Shown here piece after piece: positions 24,039-30,835 of a stretch of DNA of 46,623 bases. Both the position numbers and the translations under genes were made by a program. The notes beneath the pieces were generated by a model. It was not told the DNA's origin, did not search any database, and was given only the letters and a program-made list of their open reading frames with translations. The stretch's first letter is position 1. Each line of letters starts with the position of its first letter. Source of the stretch: a virus; the IMG/VR virus record IMGVR_UViG_3300047380_000622, positions 1-46,623 of that record; one strand, 5' to 3'.

Positions 24039-24782
24039 CTAAACTTTTAATAAATTTCTACTTATTTTGAATGCAGTAGAGGATGCTGAAGCAGGAGTTA
24101 CTCTTAGTCTAACATTTCCTGAATTTGTGTCAACCGACAAACTAAAAAGTGAATTGTTTGTATAGATATCCCCAAATTGAGAGAAGAAAGCATTAGTAGA
24201 ATTGTGTATTACCATAACTTCTGTTGCATGGTAGTTAGTTCCTTGTGATGCTTGTATATGATACTTTGCACTTCTATAACTTAATAGTGGAAATGTATCT
24301 AAATTAACTTCCGTAGTTGCAGTTGTTGTTAAATTTTGGTCTGCGTCCATTCTCAAATTACTTAAAGAGAGTGGGCCTACTGCAGTTAACTGACCTGTTG
24401 CTTCTATATCACCAGCTTTAAAGTCTGCATATGCATAACCTGTTCCACTAATGTTTACTGTATTTCCTGGCTCGACTTCTAATCCATCAAAAAGTTTCCA
24501 AGTTGAATCACTTGCATCTCTGAAAAGACCTGTATATTCACTTGACCCGTCTGATAATCCATCATCATAGTTTCCATATACACCTATATCTAATAAATCA
24601 CTTGTAGTGTTTCCACTTGCAAGTTCAAACATAGAATCAGTAACTGAAACTGTTGTTGAGTCGATTGTTAAACTACTTCCTTGAACCGTAAAGTTACCAG
24701 TGACTGTTAAGTCACCATCTACGGTACTGTTGTCTAAGGATTGAAACCCTAAATCTGTAAAGAACTTAGTTTTAGTTGCCAT
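24039..24782 (-). CDS. fibre protein with shared C-terminal domain (copy 1 of 3)
   Basis: A 247-residue fibre-type protein. Residues 15-145 follow the common marine fibre module (DGDLTVTGNFTVQGSSLTID, then VSVTDSMFELASGNTTSDLL, a FRDASDSTWKLFDG strand and GDIEATGQLTAVG). Residues about 150-247 form a domain shared with the two preceding genes: TTATTEVNLDTFPLLSYRSA, HATEVMVIHNSTNAFFSQFG and SGNVRLRVTPASASSTAFKI. The role is probably a distal or side fibre component; no chaperone or enzyme motif is seen. The late promoter box TATAAATA at 24788-24795 ends six bases from the ATG, with no ribosome site in between, and a terminator hairpin lies just upstream. Confidence 0.82.
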   Translation of the reverse strand: MATKTKFFTDLGFQSLDNSTVDGDLTVTGNFTVQGSSLTIDSTTVSVTDSMFELASGNTTSDLLDIGVYGNYDDGLSDGSSEYTGLFRDASDSTWKLFDGLEVEPGNTVNISGTGYAYADFKAGDIEATGQLTAVGPLSLSNLRMDADQNLTTTATTEVNLDTFPLLSYRSAKYHIQASQGTNYHATEVMVIHNSTNAFFSQFGDIYTNNSLFSLSVDTNSGNVRLRVTPASASSTAFKISRNLLKV

Positions 24783-24787
24783 AATAC

Positions 24788-24795
24788 TATTTATA
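24788..24795 (-). promoter_or_regulatory. late promoter box abutting a fibre gene ATG
   Basis: A perfect TATAAATA on the minus strand ends six bases from the A of the ATG at 24782, where T4 late transcription would begin. It directly follows a terminator, so the gene depends on this promoter, and the predicted mRNA has no leader. Confidence 0.75.
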
Positions 24796-24803
24796 CAAAA
24801 AGA

Positions 24804-24826
24804 AAGGGGGACTTAATGTCCCCCTT
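24804..24826 (-). terminator. rho-independent terminator between fibre genes
   Basis: A 9-bp stem (AAGGGGGAC/GTCCCCCTT) with a five-base loop is followed on the minus strand by TCTTTTTG. On the plus strand the hairpin is followed by an A/T tract with seven T residues (24832-24838). It ends transcription after the gene 24849-25259. The core (GGGGAC-loop-GTCCCC) recurs as a hairpin at 39556-39572. Confidence 0.85.
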
Positions 24827-24848
24827 AAAGATTTTTTTAAAATCCGTT

Positions 24849-25259
24849 CTAAGCGTCTACTGTAGTCCTATCGAACTTAATAACTGTAGATGATGTACTT
24901 TCGGGTGTAACTAATAATCTTAGGTTATCCCCTGAAATATCAGCATCAAATGAAGCCAGGTTACTAGATTTTAAAGTACCATATTGAGTTAACGTAACTG
25001 CAGAACCATCATGAACCACAACAACTTCAGTAGAGTGGAAATCACTTCCACTAGACATTGCAACTATGTATCTTGCAGCCCTATACGTTGCGTGAGCAAA
25101 TGTATCGAGTGCAACTTCTGTAGTTGCAGTTGTTGTTGTATCATTGGACACTCTGTCAGCAGATTGAATTTTCTTTGTAGTAGTGATTTCATCATTTGCT
25201 ACATCAAATTGGATTCCACGAATTAACTCAGCAATTTTAAATGCATTTGTTTTTGCCAT
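24849..25259 (-). CDS. fibre protein with shared C-terminal domain (copy 2 of 3)
   Basis: A 136-residue protein consisting of a short lead (MAKTNAFKIAELIRGIQFDV) and one copy of the domain found at the end of its two neighbours: TTATTEVALDTFAHATYRAA, HSTEVVVVHDGSAVTLTQYG and DNLRLLVTPESTSSTVIKFD. The KIAELIRGIQFD lead is also a common start in short marine phage fibre proteins. It is probably a minor virion or fibre-tip protein. An AGGAG site stands before the ATG, and the upstream neighbour ends nine bases earlier. A strong terminator follows it. Confidence 0.8.
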   Translation of the reverse strand: MAKTNAFKIAELIRGIQFDVANDEITTTKKIQSADRVSNDTTTTATTEVALDTFAHATYRAARYIVAMSSGSDFHSTEVVVVHDGSAVTLTQYGTLKSSNLASFDADISGDNLRLLVTPESTSSTVIKFDRTTVDA

Positions 25260-25268
25260 GTTTTACTC

Positions 25269-26093
25269 CTATTGTAATCTGATTTGGAATGTCTTTAATG
25301 TTGTATTTGTATTAGAAGGTGTTACTAACAATCTCATATTTCCACTATCTATATCCGAAGATAAAGCAAATAATGAAGAACTTGAGAATGCATCACCATA
25401 CTGTACAAAGTATGCATTAGTGCCATCGTTAATTAATAATACTTCAGCCGCATGTGTACCAGCAGTAGCGTGAGATGCCATTATGACATATTTCACAGCT
25501 TTATTGCCGACAGCATTAGAACTCAATACTTGGTCTGCTGTAGTAGCAGTTAGTGCAGAAGTTGTAAAGAACCCCTGAACTAAATTTGATATTGAAGTCT
25601 GAGCGACTATCTCTAGTACATCTCCTGAAACTGCAGTTGCCTGTAGTGTTATTGTAGAAGTGTTTGTTCTTGCATAGTCGTCTCCGACAACAAGTTTAAC
25701 ACCATTTAGGTATACCTGTTCTAATCCAAGTGTGTACGATAAGGATGCTCCATTATCGTCACTACCTGAAAAAGCAGTAGTATTACCTGTAACACTATAA
25801 GTAAATGTAGTAACACCAGTTGAAGGTGCATCAGTGAAACCTATGGTTCCACTTCCGTCTGTGGATAATAATTGTCCACTTGTACCATCACTAGTTGGAA
25901 ATGTAACTGCATCATTTATGGTTAGTGTAGAAGGGTTTGACCCGACTTCTACTACAGCAGCAGACCCATCATTCTTTTCAGTGTAAAACCTACCGTGGTA
26001 AGTATTTACAGCAAGCTCCCCTAGTGATAAATCACTAGTCGCAGGAACTTGATTTTGAGTAGAACTTCTTTTAAATTGGATTACTGTTGCCAT
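25269..26093 (-). CDS. fibre protein with Mtd-like N-terminus and shared C-terminal domain (copy 3 of 3)
   Basis: A 274-residue fibre-type protein. The N-terminal 45 residues (MATVIQFKRSSTQNQVPATS, DLSLGELAVNTYHGRFYTEK) match the small beta domain that starts many phage receptor-binding proteins. The middle (about 90-165) contains TFTYSVTGNTTAFSGSDDNG and LEQVYLNGVKLVVGDDYAR, a strand pair also typical of fibre shafts. The last 95 residues are the domain shared with the next two genes (HAAEVLLINDGTNAYFVQYG, GNMRLLVTPSNTNTTLKTFQ). AGGAG precedes the ATG. It is expected to take part in host contact. Confidence 0.83.
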   Translation of the reverse strand: MATVIQFKRSSTQNQVPATSDLSLGELAVNTYHGRFYTEKNDGSAAVVEVGSNPSTLTINDAVTFPTSDGTSGQLLSTDGSGTIGFTDAPSTGVTTFTYSVTGNTTAFSGSDDNGASLSYTLGLEQVYLNGVKLVVGDDYARTNTSTITLQATAVSGDVLEIVAQTSISNLVQGFFTTSALTATTADQVLSSNAVGNKAVKYVIMASHATAGTHAAEVLLINDGTNAYFVQYGDAFSSSSLFALSSDIDSGNMRLLVTPSNTNTTLKTFQIRLQ

Positions 26094-26130
26094 TTTACTC
26101 TCCTATTGAATTGGTTAATCGGACTATTAA

Positions 26131-27762
26131 TTAAAATGTTCCACCGTCAATAGCAGTAACTGCTACAGCACCTGAAGTAACTGTAAAGTTATCTGAAGCA
26201 AAACTTGCAATACCTTTTACTGAAGTAGTAGCATCTTTAATAGATACAGCACCTGAAGATACGTCAAATATTGCAGAAGCAAAACTTGCGATACCTTTAT
26301 TAGATGTTGTAGCGTCTTCTGCAGACAATGTGATTGCACCGTCAGCATTAGTTACGTCAAGACCTTCACCTGCAGTTAAAGTTGCAAGTTCCATATCTCC
26401 GTTAGTACCGTTTCCAATCATCAACTGACCAGCAGTTGGAGCAGAACCGTCTATAGATGTTATTGAACCACTTAAAGCAAGACCAGCACCTGATAAGTTA
26501 CCAGCAGTTGATAGACTTCCTACTGTTAATGCACCAAATTCTGCATCACCAACACTTCCACTGAAGACTGAAGATGTATCTGTCGCATCTTGGATAAATT
26601 TGAATTTACCATCAGAGTCGTCCATACCAAAGAAACCAACTTTTGCAGCTGAACCATTGTGCCAGTTGAATTTGATACCTCTGTCTAAGTTATCGTCTGA
26701 AGTTCCTTCACCGATTTCAAATACAGGGTCATCAATTTCTACTGTTGTAGAGTTAACTGTTGTTGTTGTTCCGTTTACTGTCAAGTTTCCTGAAACTGTT
26801 AAGTTTCCTGTTGCAGCTATGTTTGTAGATGTGATGTCATCAGATGTAAGTGTTCCATCAACGTCTAAGTTGTTGAAAGTTACGTTATCTGTTGTACCTA
26901 CTGCCTGACCAATAGCGAAAGTTGCCGCTTGTCCTGAAACAGAAGTTGTTACACCAGTTCCACCAGTAAATGTGATTGACTGTGAGTCTAAGTCGACTGC
27001 ACCAGTTCCTGAATCACCAGCAAGGTCTAAGTCCTGTGCTGTTACTTGTGAATCTACATATGCTTTTACAGATTGCTGAGAAGGAACTTTAACTGCAGAG
27101 TCTGAAGCCATATTGTCTTCGTCTACTAAGAAGTCGATTTTTCCTACTGTTACATTACTGTCTGCAATCATTGCTGTTTCTACAGCGTCGTTTGCGATTG
27201 TTACAGCACCACTAGATGCCATAGTAACGTCACCACTCATTGATACGTTGTCAAAAGAATTACTTCCGTCATGAACAAGTAGTTGTCCACCTGTTGGAGA
27301 AGAGATATCTGAATCCGTTGCACCTGCTAGTGTTGATGTTGTTGATAAGAATGATAAGTTTCCACTACCGTCTGTACCAATTACTTGGTTAGCAGAACCG
27401 TCTGCAGTTGGAAGTACGAATGTTGTTGAAGCACCTAATGTATCAGCAGCTTTCAATGCAACGAAGTTTGTTCCGTTGTCTGAATCTTCTAATAATTGTA
27501 CACTTGCACCAGCAGTTGAACCATTACCAACCTTAAGGTTAGCTGGAGTTGCTTTTGCACCGTCCAAGATGTCCGTGTAGTATTTACCACCGACTTCGTG
27601 AATAGCTGCAGCTCCTAATGAGTCTACTGATTCTATGTATAACTTAGCACTTGCACCGTCATTCGACCTATCCTGAACGTACGCCAATTCACCTTCTGAT
27701 AAATCAGATACTGCAGGAGCAGCGGAACCCGTACTTCTTTTAATTTGAATTACTGTTGCCAT
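26131..27762 (-). CDS. tail fibre protein, modular
   Basis: A 543-residue fibre. The N-terminus MATVIQIKRSTGSAAPAVSD plus LSEGELAYVQDRSNDGASAK is the same start domain as in the 274-residue neighbour. The middle holds DEDNMASDSAVKVPSQQSVK, shared with the 910-residue fibre, and the well-known DLTVSGNLTVNGTTTTVNST module with EIGEGTSDDNLDRGIKFNW and GFFGMDDSDGKFKFIQDATD. The C-terminus carries two copies of an ATTSxKGIASFAS repeat and ends in VTAIDGGTF. The IDGGTF ending occurs again in the short protein upstream. Its long leader (27763-27890) contains several inverted repeats. AGGA lies 11 bases before the ATG. Confidence 0.87.
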   Translation of the reverse strand: MATVIQIKRSTGSAAPAVSDLSEGELAYVQDRSNDGASAKLYIESVDSLGAAAIHEVGGKYYTDILDGAKATPANLKVGNGSTAGASVQLLEDSDNGTNFVALKAADTLGASTTFVLPTADGSANQVIGTDGSGNLSFLSTTSTLAGATDSDISSPTGGQLLVHDGSNSFDNVSMSGDVTMASSGAVTIANDAVETAMIADSNVTVGKIDFLVDEDNMASDSAVKVPSQQSVKAYVDSQVTAQDLDLAGDSGTGAVDLDSQSITFTGGTGVTTSVSGQAATFAIGQAVGTTDNVTFNNLDVDGTLTSDDITSTNIAATGNLTVSGNLTVNGTTTTVNSTTVEIDDPVFEIGEGTSDDNLDRGIKFNWHNGSAAKVGFFGMDDSDGKFKFIQDATDTSSVFSGSVGDAEFGALTVGSLSTAGNLSGAGLALSGSITSIDGSAPTAGQLMIGNGTNGDMELATLTAGEGLDVTNADGAITLSAEDATTSNKGIASFASAIFDVSSGAVSIKDATTSVKGIASFASDNFTVTSGAVAVTAIDGGTF

Positions 27763-27907
27763 TTTTTATTTTCCTATAAAAAAGTTATGTTATTTTAAAT
27801 GACCCGTCACTATCTGGGCCGTGATTTCATAATATATTTCTGTCCACTCACAATGTGGGTCGTTGTCTCAATGTCGACAACCTTGATTTGTATTAGTATT
27901 TAGACAA
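27763..27907 (-). promoter_or_regulatory. late promoter variant plus structured leader of a fibre gene
   Basis: This is a 145-base gap, unusually long for this operon. TCTAAATA lies at 27897-27904 on the minus strand, predicting a start near 27891 and a leader of about 129 bases. The leader holds inverted repeats: GTTGTC/GACAAC at 27863-27882, CCAC...GTGG at about 27843-27857, and GGCCC/GGGTC at about 27800-27820. An AGGA ribosome site and an A-rich stretch end it. It could be a regulatory leader or simply a spacer. Confidence 0.45.
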
Positions 27908-28153
27908 TTAAAATGTTCCACCATCTATAGAAGTGGTAGTTGTCCATTTATCAGAAGAGGCATCATATGAAAGAAGTCCGTCATCTGTTTCTGTTGCATT
28001 TACATCTGCAAGTTCGTTTAAATTTTTAGTTGATATATCTGTAGTAGTAGATGCATTTCCTATCGCAACCTGTTTTGCACGAAGGTTGCCTTGTCCTTGT
28101 ATTCGTCCACCGATAGTTGCAACTCTACTTAATGTTCCTTTTATGTTGCTCAT
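27908..28153 (-). CDS. short fibre-module protein ending IDGGTF
   Basis: An 81-residue protein. It begins MSNIKGTLSRVATIGGRIQG with QGNLRAKQVAIGNASTTTDI, and contains LNELADVNATETDDGLLSYD, a fibre module widespread in marine T4-like phages ('..LADV....DG.LL.YD...DKW'). It ends in TTTSIDGGTF, the same terminal hexapeptide as the 543-residue fibre. Its start overlaps the upstream stop (ATGA), so it is coupled to the 110-residue protein. It is probably a short structural connector between larger fibres. Confidence 0.78.
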   Translation of the reverse strand: MSNIKGTLSRVATIGGRIQGQGNLRAKQVAIGNASTTTDISTKNLNELADVNATETDDGLLSYDASSDKWTTTTSIDGGTF

Positions 28154-28482
28154 CTTGTCACTCCTGGCGTCACAATTGCCTGACCTTCAACAACTCTAGT
28201 TTTGTTTCCTCCACCACTGGTGACTGTCATATCATAGACATATCTACCAGCTTCTAATGCTGTTGTTTGTGTGTCTGTTAATGCCATGGTAACTTGCCCA
28301 CTTGATTCTTGTACGGTGCATGTGAATGTTCCACTTGCAGTTGAAGAAGAATATGTTTTTCTTATTTGTGCAGCTGCAGAGTATCCTGACATGTTTAATA
28401 CATCACCTGAAGAGTCTGTAACATCTACAGTGATTGAAAAGTCAGCACCTTGGTCGATAAATATGTTTGCAAGTATAGCCAT
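28150..28482 (-). CDS. small beta-sandwich-like structural protein
   Basis: A 110-residue protein starting MAILANIFIDQGADFSITVD and continuing with DSSGDVLNMSGYSAAAQIRK, VTMALTDTQTTALEAGRYVY and DMTVTSGGGNKTRVVEGQAI. The pattern resembles the N-terminal Ig-like domain of baseplate upper proteins (BppU-type), which hold receptor-binding subunits on the baseplate. This match is from pattern memory and is moderate. The late box TATAAATA at 28489-28496 ends seven bases from the ATG without a ribosome site, so a leaderless or nearly leaderless mRNA is predicted. It is coupled to the next gene by ATGA. Confidence 0.75.
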   Translation of the reverse strand: MAILANIFIDQGADFSITVDVTDSSGDVLNMSGYSAAAQIRKTYSSSTASGTFTCTVQESSGQVTMALTDTQTTALEAGRYVYDMTVTSGGGNKTRVVEGQAIVTPGVTR

Positions 28483-28488
28483 ATATAC

Positions 28489-28496
28489 TATTTATA
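28489..28496 (-). promoter_or_regulatory. late promoter box seven bases from an ATG
   Basis: A perfect TATAAATA on the minus strand lies between repeat protein C and the 110-residue gene. With a T4-like start point, the mRNA would begin one base before the ATG at 28482. Confidence 0.72.
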
Positions 28497-28501
28497 CCTT
28501 T

Positions 28502-29452
28502 TTAAGTCTTGTTAAACTGGCCAGTAGGAACTGACTGGTGAATTTTCTCTACAGTTCCACTATCATTGACATATATCTCATCAACCTTTTCAACACTTCC
28601 ATTATTGTTTCTGAATACACCTTTAACTTTTGCAATCGGGCCAACTGTTCTAGTTGTTGTATATGGTTGTTGGAACGTATACGATTGTTGGTATGAGTAT
28701 GGCGCCTGATAAGGTTGTCTTGTAGTACTAGGTTGTCTAGCATTAGCAATATATGGAATCGTATATGTAAACGGATGACGGTAAATAGAAGGTTGTCTAT
28801 TTTGATATATTACTGGTGTCCTTGCAGGAGTTGGAGTCGTATATGTCGCTGGATGTTGATATGTAAACGGTGTTCTACCTTGTGTAGCATATGTACTAGG
28901 TGACCTATTCTGATAAGTGAATGGACTTTGTGCATTTGCTTCATATGTAGCAGGTTGTTGTGCATTCGCAGTATATGGATAGGGTTGTTGATGGTCATAG
29001 TTTACTATAGATTGTCCATTCGCAATATACGGATAAGGTCTTTGTGCAGATGCAATAGGTCTTGTTGCTGGAGTTTGTCCAGCAAATGGATATGATACCG
29101 TTCCTTGATTTATAAATGGGTAGGGAGTTTGTGCATTCGCAGTATATGGGTAAGGCCTTTGTGCAGTTGCAATAGGTCTTGTTGCTGGAGTTTGCATATT
29201 AGCAGGATATGGAACCTGAGCAATAGCAGGGCCTCTAGCAGAGTATTGTGCATTTGCAATAAAAGGTACTTGATATTGTGCATTATTTTGTGCATTTGCA
29301 ATAATGGGTACTTGATATTGTGCATTATTTTGTACATTTACCTGTCTTATTGCAGGAGCCTGATGAGAGTAAAATCTTGTTGCAGTATACTGAACATTGA
29401 CTGGAGTTCTTGCAGGAGTTATGTAAGGTTGTTGTGTTTGTCCTATTGCCAT
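28502..29452 (-). CDS. Pro/Tyr/Gln/Asn-rich repeat protein C
   Basis: A 316-residue protein of the repeat family. Residues about 10-262 are irregular repeats: NAQYQVPIIANAQNNAQYQV, ATRPIATAQRPYPYTANAQT, SPFTYQNRSPSTYATQGRTP and a Gln-rich TYR/TYQ region (PYSYQQSYTFQQPYTTTRTV). The last 50 residues are a unique small domain (VKGVFRNNNGSVEKVDEIYV, NDSGTVEKIHQ). Its IYV strand also appears near the N-terminus of repeat protein B. The start overlaps the stop of repeat protein D (TAATG), so C and D are made together. Function is unknown; a virion-surface or fibre role is inferred from position. Confidence 0.8.
   Translation of the reverse strand: MAIGQTQQPYITPARTPVNVQYTATRFYSHQAPAIRQVNVQNNAQYQVPIIANAQNNAQYQVPFIANAQYSARGPAIAQVPYPANMQTPATRPIATAQRPYPYTANAQTPYPFINQGTVSYPFAGQTPATRPIASAQRPYPYIANGQSIVNYDHQQPYPYTANAQQPATYEANAQSPFTYQNRSPSTYATQGRTPFTYQHPATYTTPTPARTPVIYQNRQPSIYRHPFTYTIPYIANARQPSTTRQPYQAPYSYQQSYTFQQPYTTTRTVGPIAKVKGVFRNNNGSVEKVDEIYVNDSGTVEKIHQSVPTGQFNKT
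28666..29425 (-). repeat. degenerate coding repeats in repeat protein C
   Basis: Units here are less regular than in A and B. They include a near-duplicate segment at 29271-29337 (ATTGTGCATTATTTTGTGCATTTGC-like on plus, encoding NAQNNAQYQVPIIANAQ units) and two copies of ATRPIA(T/S)AQRPYPYTANAQ-type units (29037-29190). Codons differ among equivalent residues. Confidence 0.8.
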
Positions 29453-30834
29453 TAGTACATCTCCACTTTTTGTGTTCCATACGCACTAGCAACATAATAA
29501 CCTGCACCAAATACACTCACTGACCAATACCAAGTATGGTCAGCTGGAGAACCAGTAGAAGTTCCTTGTGAAGTACTCAATGTAGAGGTCTGTTCATTTG
29601 GTCGTCCAATATTGGTAGTACATTTCATATATTGAATGTCAACTCCTACATTACCTGTTGGGCCTCCACCACTCTCATCTGTCAAATCATAGTAAGTACC
29701 ACTTGGTGTTCCCTTATACACATGTCCAATATAGACTGTACCAGTTGGATTAGTGCCTGGTGTAAAGATACTGTAATGTACACCTGAATTTAATGCCCAT
29801 GGTATATTTGGATTTTGAGGCCAACCATTATTTCCACTATCTGATGGATTACCATTAGCACCCAATGGTCTACTCCCAACTGGTGCAAAAGGAGAACCGT
29901 TTCCTTTAAATCCGTTTAGAGATGAATTGTACCCATAGCCAGGATTTACAGTATCAACTCTAGAGAAAAACGGCCCTAATACAATTGGGTCGGGATAGGT
30001 ATATTCAACAGGTCTTCTTGCACCAACACTAGAAGGTTGTTGTGCAGTACTTGGGTGTTGATAAGGTTGTGCTACAATAACAGGTGTATTATACGGCTGT
30101 GAAACAGTCGTTGGATGCTGATACGGTGCAGGTTGTTGATGCTGATATGTCGTTGGATGCTGATACGGTGCAGGTTGTTGATGTTGATATGTCGTTGGAT
30201 GTCTATATGTAACCTGATAATTTCCAGTAACCTGATGGGTATATGTTGAAGGAACCCTATATGATTGTTGGAATGAGTAAGGTTCACTCCCCTGTCTTTG
30301 ATATGTAGAAGGTTGACGACCAGTATCATTGAATTCATAAGGTTGTTGACCTTGTCCAGTATATGGGTTCTGATAACTTTGTTGAAAACTATATGGTTCT
30401 TGACCCTGTCTTGCATATGTAAATGGCTGTCTCGTTGTTGCAATAACAGGAGAAGTTCCCTGTCTCTGATATGTGAAAGGGTTTCTTGTATTTGCCTGAT
30501 ATATGGAAGGTTGTCTAGCATTCGCAATATATGGAGATTGTGCATTCGCAATATAAGGATAAGGTTGTTGTGCAGACGCTTGGTAAGTATAGTTTCTTAC
30601 TGTTTGAACTATAGATGGTACTTGTCTGTTTGCATTATAAGGTGTCTGAGCGTTACTAGGTTGTCTAGCATCTGCAGGTTGTCTGTTCTGATAGGTAAAC
30701 GGTGTTTGTACATTGACAGGTCTTCTAGCAATATACTGCGCCTGTGCAATAGGTGTAGTACCTTGTGCAACCCCTTGTCCTTGGTAAGGTTGTTGGAACG
30801 AAGTTCCTATATTTACATAAATTTCATCAGACAT
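29452..30834 (-). CDS. Pro/Tyr/Gln/His-rich repeat protein D with conserved C-terminal domain
   Basis: A 460-residue protein. The N-terminus MSDEIYVNIGTSFQQPYQGQ leads into repeats (about 15-277): QTPFTYQNRQPADARQPSNA, QQPYPYIANAQSPYIANARQ, ARQGQEPYSFQQSYQNPYTG and a His-rich HPTTYQHQQPAPYQHPTTYQ block of 15-residue copies. The C-terminal domain begins YPDPIVLGPFF and shares PGYGYNSSLNGF, SPFAPVGSRPLGANG, WPQNPNIPW and YSIFTPGTNPTGTVYIG with repeat protein B. It then has its own ending with YVASAYGTQKVEMY. The ATG overlaps the preceding fibre stop region with no strong ribosome site. It is the first of four repeat-family genes in transcription order. Confidence 0.82.
   Translation of the reverse strand: MSDEIYVNIGTSFQQPYQGQGVAQGTTPIAQAQYIARRPVNVQTPFTYQNRQPADARQPSNAQTPYNANRQVPSIVQTVRNYTYQASAQQPYPYIANAQSPYIANARQPSIYQANTRNPFTYQRQGTSPVIATTRQPFTYARQGQEPYSFQQSYQNPYTGQGQQPYEFNDTGRQPSTYQRQGSEPYSFQQSYRVPSTYTHQVTGNYQVTYRHPTTYQHQQPAPYQHPTTYQHQQPAPYQHPTTVSQPYNTPVIVAQPYQHPSTAQQPSSVGARRPVEYTYPDPIVLGPFFSRVDTVNPGYGYNSSLNGFKGNGSPFAPVGSRPLGANGNPSDSGNNGWPQNPNIPWALNSGVHYSIFTPGTNPTGTVYIGHVYKGTPSGTYYDLTDESGGGPTGNVGVDIQYMKCTTNIGRPNEQTSTLSTSQGTSTGSPADHTWYWSVSVFGAGYYVASAYGTQKVEMY
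30003..30792 (-). repeat. coding repeats in repeat protein D
   Basis: The array encodes several unit types, including a 45-bp duplicated unit (TATGTCGTTGGATGCTGATACGG-like on plus at about 30103-30190) that encodes HPTTYQHQQPAPYQ. The other units are single diverged copies of PFTYQNRQ, PYPYIANA and PYSFQQSY types, which are also seen in proteins A, B and C. Confidence 0.82.
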
Positions 30835-30835
30835 A

